From positions 54,046,540 through 54,110,539 of the forward strand of contig CM037874.1 in assembly GCA_021292105.1 (NCBI GenBank): a DNA stretch of 64,000 bases, written 5' to 3'. Source of the DNA: Anadara kagoshimensis (Eukaryota > Mollusca > Bivalvia > Arcoida > Arcidae). The translations under genes and the position numbers were made by a program. The notes under the pieces were generated by a model. The model had not been told where the DNA came from and searched no databases. It saw only the letters and a list, made by a program, of their open reading frames with translations. This document shows, one piece after another, positions 32,001 to 38,003 of the stretch; the first letter of the stretch is position 1; the number at the start of each line of letters is the position of its first letter.

Positions 32001-34196
32001 AGATTTCAAATTTTTTAGATTTAAGTTAAGAAACCATTGGGGTATTTTTGTATTGATCTCAAAAGTCTGTTGTCATTTGCTTTAATTCAAATAACACATA
32101 AATCATGTAAAAGTGCAGACTGGTGCAAAGTAGTTTATTGAACTTTCCCTGTAACTGTATCACTTTTTGTTTCTCATTCGTCTTTGCTGGAGGAGTAAAC
32201 ATCCCCAACGATACCATTAACTACGCATGCAATACTTTTGTATTGTCAGAAATATACTACTTCTAAATTTGCTCTAGTTAAAATTTAAAAAAAAACTAGG
32301 GTATACTGTAGATTGGATAATTTTTGCGTGAACGCACTTTAATATTTATTCGCGTCTTTTAATTTTCGCGTAAACGCAAAGTTATAATTTTAATTACTGC
32401 ATATTTTTCGCGAAACTTTCGCTCGCGAATTTACGATAAAAAAAACGATCGCGAGTTTTTATCAATTTACAATACTTCCTCATTTACAGTTTTTTCCTTA
32501 TTTCCCTAACCAAATCCATTTAAATATATTTACGTCATTTTAATATTTTTGCAACCCCCTTAAAAATTTAGATTTGACAATTTTGGTACAAACACTACTG
32601 TTTTATTGTTGAGGAATTGTATTCCAAAGCGGCTGTCTAGTGCTGTGAAATAGGCACTTGTATCATTTCTAATCAAAAACAAATTTTATAATTTCAGAAT
32701 TTATGGTCGGTCAGCGTACTGGTATGCTTATATTTGGAACCTATTTCTACGCAAGTCTTTGGGCATTTCCGCCAATCATGGGTTGGGGTGATTATGGTGT
32801 AGAGCCTCATGGGACATCTTGTACTTTAAAATGGAACGGAAATAGAACTTTTGTGACGTTTATGCTAATTACATGTATTATAATGCCAGTAATTATTATG
32901 AATCTATGTTATGGAAGTGTTTGGAATTATTTAAAAAAGAACACGAAATATATAGCTAAATGGACATCAGGGAGAAGCATGTGGAAAAAACGTGAAGGTT
33001 ATTTAATAAAGGTTAGTTTTACGTTTTGTTCTTATTTTTATTAACATAATCATTACAAAAATTGAAAATTATTCTGACTGGATCGTCTCTAAATCTAATA
33101 GTTCCATGCCCTTTCATTGTCAATTTTGACTTCACGCGTCGAGAAAAAACGCTAGAATTTGGATGCTAACCCGTCCAAAGCAACAAGGCATTCCCTGGTG
33201 GAAGATTAAATTTGATTTGTCTGTTTTTCAAAGCTTACCCCTGTAATTTGAATATCGACCGGTAGTATTGATTAAATAACATTAAACCCAATAATACTTA
33301 AATAGAATGATCCCAAAATAGAGACATTAAAATTGCATAACACTGATCTTGTTAGTTGATTATTGCAATTTTTTGAAGATCACAGAATACGGATTCCAAT
33401 ATTGGATGAATCAAAAACAAACAAACCCATGTTCAAACCACAATCAAGAAGCAAAGTAAAATTTTTGAAACTGAGAAGTTAGAATAAACATGTGAACTTC
33501 CATCAGGGAAATGGGGCCGAGTGTTCCAGAAGGGTAAGCGCCTCCTGTTTAGCCAGCTAAACCCGACACGTGTGTAATCAAAATTGAGTGAGAGGATTAA
33601 TCTTTTTAGACAAATATTGATAACAGATATATTTTCATTTAAAAACCTCTGTTTGACCAATATAAGGTACAGTTTTTCAATGCTTTTAAAGATTCATTAA
33701 CGGTTGTAATTTTCTTAATGTGTCCAAAGTCAGGCGTTTTACTAGTATTCAGTAGTCCCTTGTTCATGTCTGACTAATTTGTGTCAGTTATTTTGTTGTG
33801 GTTGAGACCTCCGCCAACTGGTCAAGACCAACGTTCTGGGCTTGGTTTATAATTCACGAAAAGACGTTTGCATTCTTTAAAACTTGAAGAGTACAGCTGA
33901 TCTATACACAACTATTTTAATGATATTCTATGTTCTATTTTCAGATAACGTTTACAATGTGTTGTGCTTTCATGGGAACATGGACACCTTACGCTGTGGT
34001 CAGTTTCTGGTCAGCGTACGGGTCAGAGCAGACTATACCTATCAGAGTCACGTTGACTGCAGTATTACTAGCAAAACTAGCCTCTGTACTTAACCCATTT
34101 ATTTACTTTTTAATGAATAGAAAATTTAGTCCACATGTGAAAGCCTATCTTATGAAAACTTTCCGATCGGTTCAGTTCAATTCCGAAATTCAATAG
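13831..34196 (+). CDS. Opsin, neuropsin (Opn5)-like, five exons
   Basis: A retinal-binding G-protein-coupled receptor of the plasma membrane, assembled from exons 13831-14002, 26647-26829, 29564-29671, 32698-33011 and 33945-34196 (1029 nt, 342 residues plus TAG). Every junction is GT-AG and in phase. Seen: two N-glycosylation sequons (Asn18, Asn25); TM2 LAVSDLL with Asp93; TM3 Cys120 paired with loop-2 Cys196 (76 apart, 77 in bovine rhodopsin); Glu190 six residues before Cys196, the position of bovine Glu181; Tyr123 at the position of bovine Glu113; TM6 WTPY with Pro274; TM7 Lys303, the Schiff-base lysine, six residues before NPFIY (309-313). Loop 2 GDYGVEPHGTSCTLKW and TM6-7 YAVVSFWSAYG resemble Opn5 most. 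Length fits the family. The start is the first ATG after an in-frame TAA at 13822. Odd: VRY (144-146) replaces E/DRY. That it is an opsin is close to certain; the Opn5 subfamily is my inference, and another tetraopsin (peropsin, Go) is possible. Confidence 0.9.
14270..14362 (+). mobile_element. Penelope-like tail fragment
   Basis: CAACCTGACTTATCAATTCC to CATGGATTATTATGTTTG. Well preserved but short. First element inside opsin intron 1. Confidence 0.8.
14613..14955 (+). mobile_element. tRNA-derived SINE, family B
   Basis: Head GGTAGCTCAGTTGTTAG (A box) and TTGGTTCAATCCC (B box), then GCCGGGTCTGACCCAAGACT, AAAGAACCCTGCTGTAT, and the end CTATAGCTGGCGATGTCTC, TTTTTGACTGGGACAATAAA. Full-length, about 340 bp. 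Confidence 0.88.
15290..15425 (-). mobile_element. Hammerhead module, short degraded copy
   Basis: The remnant at 15330-15375 keeps UGAUGAG, but the core C is U, the stem II loop is gone and GAAAC is GAAAU. Module flanks are weak. Confidence 0.4.
15426..16079. other. Opsin intron 1, no feature recognised
   Basis: AT-rich. A weak polymerase-end phrase (GTCGATATGTATGATGGC) near 15770 hints at one more ancient Penelope-like fragment. 17700-18179, 21516-21964 and 22479-23407 in the same intron are also unexplained. Confidence 0.5.
16080..16340 (+). mobile_element. Hammerhead module, catalytic strand mutated
   Basis: The ribozyme region on the + strand is 16242-16287. GAAAC, GGCC, GUC and UAGUGCU are intact, but CUGAUGAG reads AUGAUUAG. 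The module is otherwise full length and lies about 250 bp before a + strand Penelope-like fragment. Confidence 0.62.
16560..17032 (+). pseudogene. Penelope-like polymerase C-terminal fragment plus tail
   Basis: FHLKLHHKSDDFNFSIVNVPFLCS and AYGVFVSQLIRYGKS match the copy-1 protein from about codon 416 on. Frameshifts follow near 16800 and the tail stops near 17030 (CTCTTGTGGAAGTTCATGGG). Confidence 0.85.
17080..17110. repeat. AT-rich simple repeat
   Basis: Two to three copies of ATATATTTAAAT. Confidence 0.7.
17400..17530 (-). mobile_element. Penelope-like tail, head-to-head with the next entry
   Basis: GCAATCAAAAAACAAATCAA, CCAATCCATGTTCAAA, GCGAATCCCATCAGAGAGGT in reversed orientation. Confidence 0.65.
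17550..17690 (+). mobile_element. Penelope-like polymerase end, diverged
   Basis: CAAGTCTTAAAGCCCTTGAT, TTGATAAGTATGATGACTG, GACGTCCCATAGTTCC. Opposed to the preceding tail. Confidence 0.6.
18180..18440 (-). mobile_element. Hammerhead module just upstream of the Penelope-like polymerase
   Basis: Full-length module. The ribozyme is on the - strand at 18220-18263. CUGAUGAG is intact; GAAA is AAAA and GUC is AUC. It lies antisense to, and directly upstream of, the element whose polymerase starts at 18608. Confidence 0.66.
18484..20386 (+). mobile_element. Penelope-like element, copy 1 with 3'-end repeats on both sides
   Basis: The element's terminal motif (GTATGTTTGTTTTTGATTA) occurs at about 18498-18517, upstream of the polymerase, and again after the 3' untranslated tail at about 20340-20360 with one change. 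Such terminal repeats recall the pseudo-LTRs of Penelope-like elements. The tail after the stop has a characteristic block: GTAGCTAGCTAAACAGGAGG, GGAGCACCCGGCC, GTGGAAGTTCACGTGTCTAA, then TTTTTACTTTGCTTCTGGAT. This block defines all the tail fragments listed elsewhere. Confidence 0.65.
18608..20158 (+). CDS. Penelope-like element reverse transcriptase, copy 1 (5'-incomplete ORF)
   Basis: An open frame of 516 codons encoding a retroelement polymerase. Seen: PADKASNNIIIVCK (72-85), LPYLYWIPKLNK (139-150), FDFSTLYTTIP (227-237, first catalytic Asp228), GIPMGTNCAP (315-324), catalytic YIDD (360-363), then YLDLYLNYD and a palm/thumb region ending LDIFDVS. The order and wording fit Penelope-like elements better than LINE or LTR polymerases (inference). 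There is no GIY-YIG endonuclease after the polymerase before the TAG. The frame opens after a stop at 18596 with TTG at 18608 and has no ATG until codon 44, so the N terminus is missing or lies in another segment. It lies sense-oriented in opsin intron 1. The 3' tail runs to about 20370. Confidence 0.78.
   Translation: MKCSYLYELNWAKLEDVELDTLSDWIKVVRSFVKTRIAKLKGYMSTKPSSVLKNPEIKAIVTDIHNKYVVVPADKASNNIIIVCKRFYLECLIKELDFDSISNNPAYTRTNFTKDEVLSNHRGVFESFDINLKEEDLDLPYLYWIPKLNKNRYKERYIAGSSKCTAKSLSVTLTQILTIVKDGLQSYSEKVYSTSGINQMWILKNSKELLEHLSSNTLSHVKSIKTFDFSTLYTTIPHSKLKERLKEIIHWSFFYKNGKPRYRYLVQNRDSGYFVKHHTYCKQKYTEDTINKMLEFLIDNIFVVFGNIVFQQTIGIPMGTNCAPLLADLFLYSYEAEFMQNLVKSVEKTVAKSFNSTYRYIDDVLSLNNPKFGDYVNVIFPSELEIKDTTDSSSSASYLDLYLNYDAQERLHLKLYDKRDDFNFSIVNFPFLCSNIPASPAYGVFVSQLIRYGRACSHYGDFVQRSRLLANKLLTQGYCKPRLIKALKKFYGRHHSIVDKFDVSVSRIALDIFDVS
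20384..21515 (+). pseudogene. Penelope-like element copy 2, truncated and inactivated
   Basis: A tandem, 5'-truncated copy that starts inside the polymerase (corresponding to about 19247) and runs through the same 3' tail, offset 1137 bp. By eye it differs from copy 1 at roughly a dozen or more positions. Two changes kill it: A-to-T at 20830 turns the catalytic YIDD into YIVD, and C-to-A at 21182 makes TGA where copy 1 has Cys. The remaining open frame is 20466-21182. Both copies share about 28 bp after the tail (TTTAAAAAAGACAGTA), which suggests a duplication that included flanking DNA or a shared insertion unit. Confidence 0.85.
21965..22045 (+). mobile_element. Penelope-like terminal fragment
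   Basis: CCTTCTGGATTTTAAATCGG and GGACTAGTATGTTTGTTTTT. Confidence 0.6.
22322..22478. mobile_element. Foldback (long inverted-repeat) element
   Basis: Arms of about 55-60 bp: AATGATTGTAATTTTTTTTA with ATCTATGGGGTAATGGATAA on the left, and CCCCATAGATAGAAAAAAAA with TTACAATCATT on the right, around a loop of about 35 bp (AAACCGCAAAGCGAATT). No open frame. Confidence 0.82.
23408..23503 (-). mobile_element. Penelope-like tail fragment
   Basis: AGCACAAACATACTGGTTCA, GAAAACTTTGGAAC and GGTTAAATACGTAAACGG, reversed. Confidence 0.6.
23555..23815 (-). mobile_element. Hammerhead-bearing dispersed module, best copy
   Basis: About 260 bp shared by ten or so sites in the window. On the + strand it reads: a TTATACCAGTTTTAATTT-type start, the ribozyme complement, CTTGGACCAAAATT, GGACCAAAATATATTTTACC, GGAAATACTTTGCATGAGGG, GAGAAATTTCAA, AACTTGCAGGAAATT, then AT-rich sequence. 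It has no coding capacity. It may be an untranslated part of the Penelope-like family or an independent small retroelement that uses it. Confidence 0.7.
23590..23635 (-). ncRNA. Type I hammerhead ribozyme, all core bases intact
   Basis: Read on the - strand the 46 bases are: stem I AGCACUA, core CUGAUGA, stem II GGAAU-UAU-AUUCC, GAAAC, loop GGCC, GUC, then stem I UAGUGCU. Stem I pairs 7 of 7, stem II 5 of 5, stem III is minimal (A-U, C-G). Cleavage is expected after the C of GUC, between 23597 and 23596. Open stem I plus tiny stem III is the form known from Penelope-like elements and animal retrozyme-type repeats. It is the only copy in the window with no core change. It sits antisense in opsin intron 1. 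Confidence 0.85.
23880..24033 (-). mobile_element. Penelope-like polymerase C-terminal remnant
   Basis: TTATCAACACTATTGTACTG, GGCCATATAACGTTTT and CCAAATACCATAGCGTA are the reversed end of the polymerase. Frame is lost. Confidence 0.65.
24035..24170 (-). mobile_element. Hammerhead module, decayed
   Basis: It keeps the TTTACCAGTTTTAATTTTAC start and the GGACAAAATATATTTTACC and AAATACTTTGCATGA blocks. The ribozyme part is destroyed. Confidence 0.45.
24300..24425 (+). mobile_element. Penelope-like tail fragment
   Basis: GGGGCATCCTGGCCTCACTT to GTGATTCGGACATGGATTAC. Well preserved. Confidence 0.8.
24426..25434. other. Opsin intron 1, T-rich stretch
   Basis: (TTG)n at 24424-24440, then T-rich sequence without a recognisable element. 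26013-26279 is similar. Confidence 0.5.
25435..25690 (-). mobile_element. Hammerhead module, decayed
   Basis: The ribozyme remnant is at about 25467-25506 (- strand), with AUGAUGAA for CUGAUGAG and AAAAAC for GAAAC. Module blocks are recognisable to about 25690. A + strand Penelope-like tail follows at 25853. Confidence 0.5.
25853..26012 (+). mobile_element. Penelope-like tail fragment
   Basis: TTGATTACACACGTGGCGGA, GTAGCTAGATAAACAG, CGGAGCACCCTGGTGGAAGT and terminus ATTAGTATGTCTGTTTTT. An internal deletion removes GGCCTCACTT. Confidence 0.85.
26280..26605 (+). mobile_element. Penelope-like polymerase end plus tail next to opsin exon 2
   Basis: AATCCCCGGCTTAACAAACA, GATATATTTGACGTTCC, GCTAGCTAAACAGGAGGTGC, and terminus near 26605. 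It ends about 40 bp before the exon, so the branch-point region is partly element-derived or directly beside it. Confidence 0.78.
26647..26829 (+). CDS. Opsin exon 2 (TM1-TM2)
   Basis: Encodes residues 58-118 plus flanking split codons. The acceptor TTTTTTGTTGCAG ends at 26646 and the donor is GTACGT at 26830 (phase 1). It holds NSLVIYV of TM1 (Asn65 at position 1.50, with Leu instead of the usual Gly before it), SDYYIVNLAVSDLLLP of TM2 and the loop Trp113. A Penelope-like tail ends only about 40 bp upstream of the exon. Confidence 0.88.
26935..27188 (-). mobile_element. Penelope-like tail plus polymerase end, diverged
   Basis: CCTTCCGTTTAGCTAGCTAT, ACACGTCAAGTGTTAAACC and ATGATGACGGCCATAAAACG, reversed. 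In opsin intron 2. Confidence 0.72.
27648..28000 (+). mobile_element. Penelope-like polymerase C terminus plus tail, young-looking
   Basis: It opens with AGGCTGCTTGCAAATAAAC and stays close to copy 1 through TTGCAAGCCTAGGCTTATCA, the tail and the terminus. A missing base near 27781 shifts the last codons. Confidence 0.88.
28215..28440 (-). mobile_element. Hammerhead module with ribozyme partly deleted
   Basis: The module start and end blocks are present (CAGTAGTGCTTCAACC, CCAAAATATATTTTACC, GACTTTGCATGAGGGAG). The central stem II and GAAA part is lost. Confidence 0.5.
28635..28880 (-). mobile_element. Hammerhead module, GAAA mutated
   Basis: The ribozyme region is 28667-28711 on the - strand. 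CUGAUGAG and the 5' stem I strand are intact; GAAAC is AAAAC and GUC is lost. A + strand Penelope-like fragment follows at 29060. Confidence 0.5.
29060..29232 (+). mobile_element. Penelope-like polymerase end plus tail, 3'-truncated
   Basis: AATAAGTTTAATGTCATTGT, GATATATTTGACGTCCCATA, CACGTGGCGGTGTCGCTAGC, ending soon after GAAGTTCACGTGTC. Confidence 0.8.
29481..29548 (+). pseudogene. Broken partial duplicate of opsin exon 3
   Basis: This 68-base stretch repeats the start of exon 3 (29564-29631) almost base for base, from GGTGCCAAGC to AACATTGATG, about 83 bp upstream of the true exon. It has one extra base near 29500, so the frame is lost, and its 5' edge (TATATTTAAG) is a poor acceptor. 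A fainter third copy may lie at about 29418-29470. It reads as a local tandem duplication that has decayed. Confidence 0.75.
29564..29671 (+). CDS. Opsin exon 3 (TM3)
   Basis: Encodes Gly119 (split) to Leu154 plus one base. The acceptor ...TTATGTTTCAG ends at 29563 and the donor is GTAAGT at 29672 (phase 1). It carries disulfide Cys120 and the helix ending in MSFVRYVSV. The acidic residue of E/DRY is Val144. A broken copy of the first part of this exon lies at 29481-29548. Confidence 0.88.
29672..30714. other. Opsin intron 3, mostly unexplained
   Basis: A short (ATA)n run near 29892-29912; otherwise AT-rich sequence. 27189-27647 (intron 2), 30896-31405 and 31823-32269 (intron 3) also show nothing I can name. 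Confidence 0.5.
30715..30895 (-). mobile_element. Penelope-like tail, old
   Basis: CAAAAACACATCGTCCATG, AAAGGATAAACATAGCCTAC and GCAACCCAACGTGTGTCAG, reversed. Confidence 0.5.
31406..31622. mobile_element. MITE with TCGCG-rich interior
   Basis: Termini ATACTGTAAATGTATTT and AAATATATACGTTTACGGTAT are inverted repeats of about 15 bp with few mismatches. The interior has repeated TTTTCGCG and CGCGTTT. No coding capacity. About 215 bp. Confidence 0.65.
31632..31822. mobile_element. MITE family C, copy 1
   Basis: Termini TACAGTCAAACCTGCCT and AGGCAGGTTGGATTGTA pair at 15 of 17 positions. The interior has AATATGAATAAAGAACAA and ACTGGCCTTTATAAGCAGGT, shared with 37465 and 63325. Confidence 0.8.
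32303..32480. mobile_element. MITE-like block with repeated TTCGCG
   Basis: TATTCGCGTCTTTTAATTTT, CGCGTAAACGCAAAG and TTTCGCGAAACTTTCGC resemble the interior of the MITE at 31406. Only the left terminus (TATACTGTAGATTGG) is clear. Confidence 0.45.
32520..32680 (+). mobile_element. Hammerhead module remnant beside opsin exon 4
   Basis: The + strand carries TTGAGGAATTGTATTCC, AAAGC and GUCUAGUGCU, a broken ribozyme with an insertion before the core. Its other half may be the block at 32270-32300, split by a MITE-like stretch. It ends about 20 bp before the splice acceptor of opsin exon 4. Confidence 0.5.
32698..33011 (+). CDS. Opsin exon 4 (TM4, loop 2, TM5, loop 3)
   Basis: Encodes residues 155-259. 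The acceptor ATAATTTCAG ends at 32697 and the donor GTTAGT starts at 33012 (phase 0). It holds TM4 with WAFPPIMGWG, the beta-hairpin loop with Glu190 and Cys196, TM5 with MPVIIMNLCYGSVW, and a short basic third cytoplasmic loop. A hammerhead module remnant ends about 50 bp upstream of the acceptor. Confidence 0.9.
33085..33262 (+). mobile_element. Penelope-like tail, old, in opsin intron 4
   Basis: AGTTCCATGCCCTTTCATTG, TTCCCTGGTGGAAGATTAAA and GAATATCGACCGGTAG. Confidence 0.5.
33408..33600 (-). mobile_element. Penelope-like tail fragment in opsin intron 4
   Basis: ATCAAAAACAAACAAACCCA, CTTCCATCAGGGAAATGGGG, CGCCTCCTGTTTAGCCAGCT, ACACGTGTGTAATCAAAATT. Confidence 0.85.
33945..34196 (+). CDS. 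Opsin exon 5 (TM6, TM7, tail)
   Basis: Encodes residues 260-342 and the TAG at 34194. The acceptor TTCTATTTTCAG ends at 33944 (phase 0). It contains TM6 with GTWTPYAVVSFW, TM7 with LLAKLASVLNPFIY (Lys303 binds retinal), an amphipathic helix-8 stretch NRKFSPHVKAYL and a short tail without a palmitoylation-type Cys pair. Confidence 0.92.
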   Translation: MTFTMCCAFMGTWTPYAVVSFWSAYGSEQTIPIRVTLTAVLLAKLASVLNPFIYFLMNRKFSPHVKAYLMKTFRSVQFNSEIQ

Positions 34197-34647
34197 TTTT
34201 TATTGAATTTTTTATGTGATTCCAGTTGATGTTTTGTGTTCAGTGGTCTGCATATTGGCCTTAATATCATATGCAGGCGTTAAATTCAGACAATCATAAT
34301 CTGTGCGCTCAAAATATGAAAAAGGTATCAACTTATCACCAAAGCGAGACCTGCATTCGGTTACATCAATTGAATGTCAATTCAGATCTGTCTTGAAATT
34401 TAATACAGCAAAAGATATATTTTCCTAGCATGCTATTTTATTATATAATTAATGACATTGATATCGTTCGTTTCATGCTATGTGCTCAAATGGAATTAGA
34501 CATTTTTCAGCAACCAAAATGCTACAAACTCAAAGCCAGACCACAAAAGTGGATACAATCCAAAGACGAAACTAGAAAAACGCAGGACATTATTTTCCAT
34601 GATGCAACTTTTTTAGTTTACTCCTTTACTCCTGGAATTTACACACC
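34197..34647. other. Opsin 3' flank
   Basis: Probable 3' untranslated sequence. No convincing AATAAA close to the stop; the first is inside the SINE at about 34816. Confidence 0.4.
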
Positions 34648-34992
34648 ACTTCGGTAGCTCGGTTGGTAGAGTGCTCGATCCGTAAGTGGGAGGTCGTGGG
34701 TTCGATACCAGCCGGGTATGATCCAAGACTTAAAGTGGATAGTGACTGTTCTTTCGCCAAGCACTCGGGCGGCATTACGAAAAGATAGTCACGGTTCTTT
34801 CGGATGGGAACTTGAAATAAACTAGGTTCCGTGTCTTGGTAGGGTTGACACGATAAAAAACCCTGCTGTATAATGCCATCAGCGGAATGCACGGGCAAAA
34901 TTTCTGCAACTTTGTCTATGACTGGCGACGTCTCCATATTAGTCAAATATTCTTGACTAGGACGTTAAACACGATTACTCAACTCGACTCCT
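34648..34992 (+). mobile_element. tRNA-derived SINE, family B
   Basis: CTTCGGTAGCTCGGTTGGTA, TCGTGGGTTCGATACC, GATCCAAGACTTAAAGTGG, to GACGTTAAACACGATTACTC. Full-length, with good A and B boxes. Confidence 0.9.
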
Positions 34993-35091
34993 GGAATTTG
35001 CAGATTGTTTTATCAAGAGGAGTATTTGATACGATTTTTTATGAGTTGTTTTAAAATTTGTGAAAACATGTAGGTTAATTAAGTCATCCCC

Positions 35092-35123
35092 AACATCAGT
35101 TGGGGTGACTTATTGATTTACCC

Positions 35124-35160
<37 letters not shown>

Positions 35161-35770
35161 CGTATTTTTTCGCCACACTTTTGTAAAGAGAATAGCTCAA
35201 AAGCGGTTTGATGGAATGTGATCTTTGTACACTTGTTTCCTATGACAGTGCCTTTTGGGGGTCACATCTCATTGGCTGAAATGGAAAGGGAGATAATAAC
35301 GATGTCACACTCTACTGATTTTGTACTCTAGATAAGAAACTAATTAACTAATAAATTAACTTAAAAACTAATTAACACAGAAAAGTCATTGTTACCTAGG
35401 TTTGATAGATCAGTGATTTTCTTTGATAATATAAAGTTTAATAGACAATTTTGATGAAACTTGGTTTGCAAGTACAACTTCAGATGCTTTATGTGTTTCA
35501 ACACAAATAAGTCATTGGACCTATTGTTTTCATGGCCCAGTGATCTTTTCCTGAAGGTTGCAGTACCGTAGGTAGTAAAGCATTAATACGTCTTGTTATG
35601 AATGTTATAATTACTAGTATATGGCATCTGTGCATAAAAAACAATTTCCAGAAATAATAACACCAATACATCTATCATTGTTACTACTACTAACACTATC
35701 AATTCTTTTTTAATGTTGCCATCATTAGGGGTGACTTACCCAGCGATTGAGTCCTGCTCAAATTCAATCT
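35092..35770. mobile_element. Noncoding element with GGGGTGACTTA ends and (TTA)n
   Basis: Left end AGTCATCCCCAACATCAGTT has a small hairpin (CCCCAACATCAGTTGGGG), then GACTTATTGATTTACCC, (TTA)n at 35127-35158, and TTTTTTCGCCACACTTTTG. The right end is AGGGGTGACTTACCCAGCG. The direct end repeat GGGGTGACTTA suggests a mobile unit. Family unknown to me. Confidence 0.45.
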
Positions 35771-35834
35771 CTAGTTTAATCTATTTTAGGGATTTTGAGA
35801 AGTCCCCCATGAAATACTAGGCGAAATATAATCT

Positions 35835-35900
35835 GTGACAAGTTACGGCCTTAAATAAAAAATAAACATACCAACCCTTGTACAAATCGCACCTTAGAAA
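35835..35900 (-). mobile_element. Penelope-like terminal fragment
   Basis: AAAATAAACATACCAACCCT and TGTACAAATCGCACCTTAGA. Confidence 0.5.
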
Positions 35901-36052
35901 TGCTACTGATGAACAGTGGTTCTGAAAATATGTTTGAAGACCTGGTAGGTTGGCTACCTAAAAATGAAGAAGATAGATACAAGCAATTGCTCTTGATATA
36001 AGTAAGCAATTGAACAAACTTTTGTCAATAACATCGTCAAGTGTGCGACAGG

Positions 36053-36240
36053 AGTAATTGAGAGTAATGGTGTTTAACGTCCCAGTCAAAAATATTTCAC
36101 TTATATCTAGACGCCGCCAGCTATAGGCGAAGGTGCAGGAATTTTGCCTGTGCGTTGCGCTGATGGGATTATACAGCACGATTCTTTATCGTGCAAAGCC
36201 AATCGTGACACGGGACCTATTTTATCTTAAGTTCCTGACA
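36053..36240 (-). mobile_element. tRNA-derived SINE family B, 3' half
   Basis: GGTGTTTAACGTCCCAGTCA, AGCTATAGGCGAAGGTGCAG and AAGCCAATCGTGACACGGGA, reversed. The tRNA-like head is missing. Confidence 0.8.
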
Positions 36241-36687
36241 GGAGAACTAGTTTCAAAACGTTTGTCTATCCCACAATAAGCAATGCATATGCAAGTTACA
36301 AACAACAATCTCTGAAATAATTATGTTTTTTAACAAATACTTGTCAATAATAGCGTCAGATGTGAGATAGGAGGACTTGTTGGATATGTTTATCTATCCC
36401 ACAGTGAAAAAACGGAAGCTACAAACAACGACCTCTTTAATTATATTTGAAAAACACTTGTCAATGATAGTGTCAGGTGCGAAACTGGAGGACTGGTCGG
36501 AAATGTTTTTCTCACACCTGTGACATGGAAATCCCGTGTTTTTACCAATGTGTGATTTCCTTGTCGCACCCTAGGGTTGTAAAGGCTACATGCTACGAAT
36601 AAACATCAGTTTTCTGTGATACTATAAGCTTTTAAAGGATTTTTTAAAAGAGAAAGGTGCGTGAAAAAGAATCAATCCCTACTGGTC

Positions 36688-36786
36688 AAATGAGATAGGG
36701 AAATCTCAACCTATTTGGTCCAGAAGTCGGTATGCCTCGTTCTGGACCAAATATAAAAGACCTTTGGTTGAGATTTCCCTATCGAT
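36688..36786. mobile_element. Foldback element
   Basis: GATAGGGAAATCTCAACC and TTTGGTCCAGAA are mirrored by TTCTGGACCAAAT and GGTTGAGATTTCCCTATC around a short loop. Confidence 0.75.
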
Positions 36787-37074
36787 AGATTAATCTACAC
36801 CACATTGAAAATTGGAAGCTAAAAACGTCTGCAACCAAGAGAAGGCAAATAAATATAAACACATGTTAACTTATGAGACCAAGTTAAAGAAAAAGGACCT
36901 TTTCTTAAACAAACCAGTTTCATTCAAAAATCTGTGTAATGGTAGTTGCCACGCGCATGCAACAAAGATAATCTGAGTAAGAAAAATAATTGTAAATGGC
37001 GGTGTTAGAACATATATAAACAAAGTGTTTCATTTGTGTTTCATTCCTGTTTATGTCATTGCATTGAGTTGGTA

Positions 37075-37145
37075 TTGAATCAAAAACAAACATCCATGTC
37101 CAAAACACAATCTAGAAGCAAAGTAAATACTTGATAATTGGAAAA
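37075..37145 (-). mobile_element. Penelope-like terminal fragment
   Basis: TTGAATCAAAAACAAACATC, CACAATCTAGAAGCAAAGTA. Confidence 0.72.
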
Positions 37146-37464
37146 TGGGGCATAAAACGGAATTACATTTTAGTGGACACGTAACAGAACTATTCAAACA
37201 GTAAAATAGTTCATGGCTGCATTTAAAGTGTTTCCAAAAGCTAATGATTACACTTAATGTGGATGCTAAAAATTCAAGCAGTGGCAGATTGTAGCTTTAT
37301 TCCTTTACGAAAATGTTCAAAAGCATTGCCTTCGTTGTAAGTAGTTTACAAACACAATAGAGTCAGTATTAATGATAAGTTGTTTTACAAACTTGGTTCA
37401 AAATAAACTTGTTATTCATCTGGAACTTTTTACACGAGACAAAATAACATTTGAACAAACACAC

Positions 37465-37636
37465 TCAAACTTGTCTATAAAGGGCACCCAAGGGAACCAG
37501 TAAAAGTGGACAGGGGTCCTTATATACAGGTTCAAATAATATGAATAAAGAACAATTGGGATATAATTCTACTGGTCTTTATAAGCAGGCGCCCCTTATA
37601 TTTTGGAAGCATTTAAGGCAAGTTCGACTGTACATA
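37465..37636. mobile_element. MITE family C, copy 2
   Basis: Same interior (AATAATATGAATAAAGAACA, CTTTATAAGCAGGC). Termini CACTCAAACTTGTCTATAAA and AGGCAAGTTCGACTGTA are diverged. Confidence 0.75.
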
Positions 37637-38003
37637 GTATATGCATATTTAAAATTTATATTTGACTGTAATTAAGATAGATAATTGTTTATTTTTTTCA
37701 AGGCGCCCAAAGCACTTATACAGATATATGCATTTTCAATATTAATATGATACTATATTTTCTATGGAAAGCTGTTTTTTCACATTTATGAACTCAAGGC
37801 GCCATTATTACATAAAAATGAATTGTAAGTATTATGTTAAATATGTGCCTTCTCGTGAACTCTTTAAATGCTCAAGCTTTCATTGAGAATAATGGACAGT
37901 TTTTTTTATATACCTGGTTATATGTATATTACCCACAAAAACTCTAGCATCGCACATTTCCGAACTGGTCGAAGATAAAAGCTATGGTTGATGCATACTC
38001 ATG

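Noticed and set aside
32703-33044. Opsin exon 4 as a separate single-exon gene
   Set aside because: Its edges are exact splice sites and it supplies only TM4-TM5.
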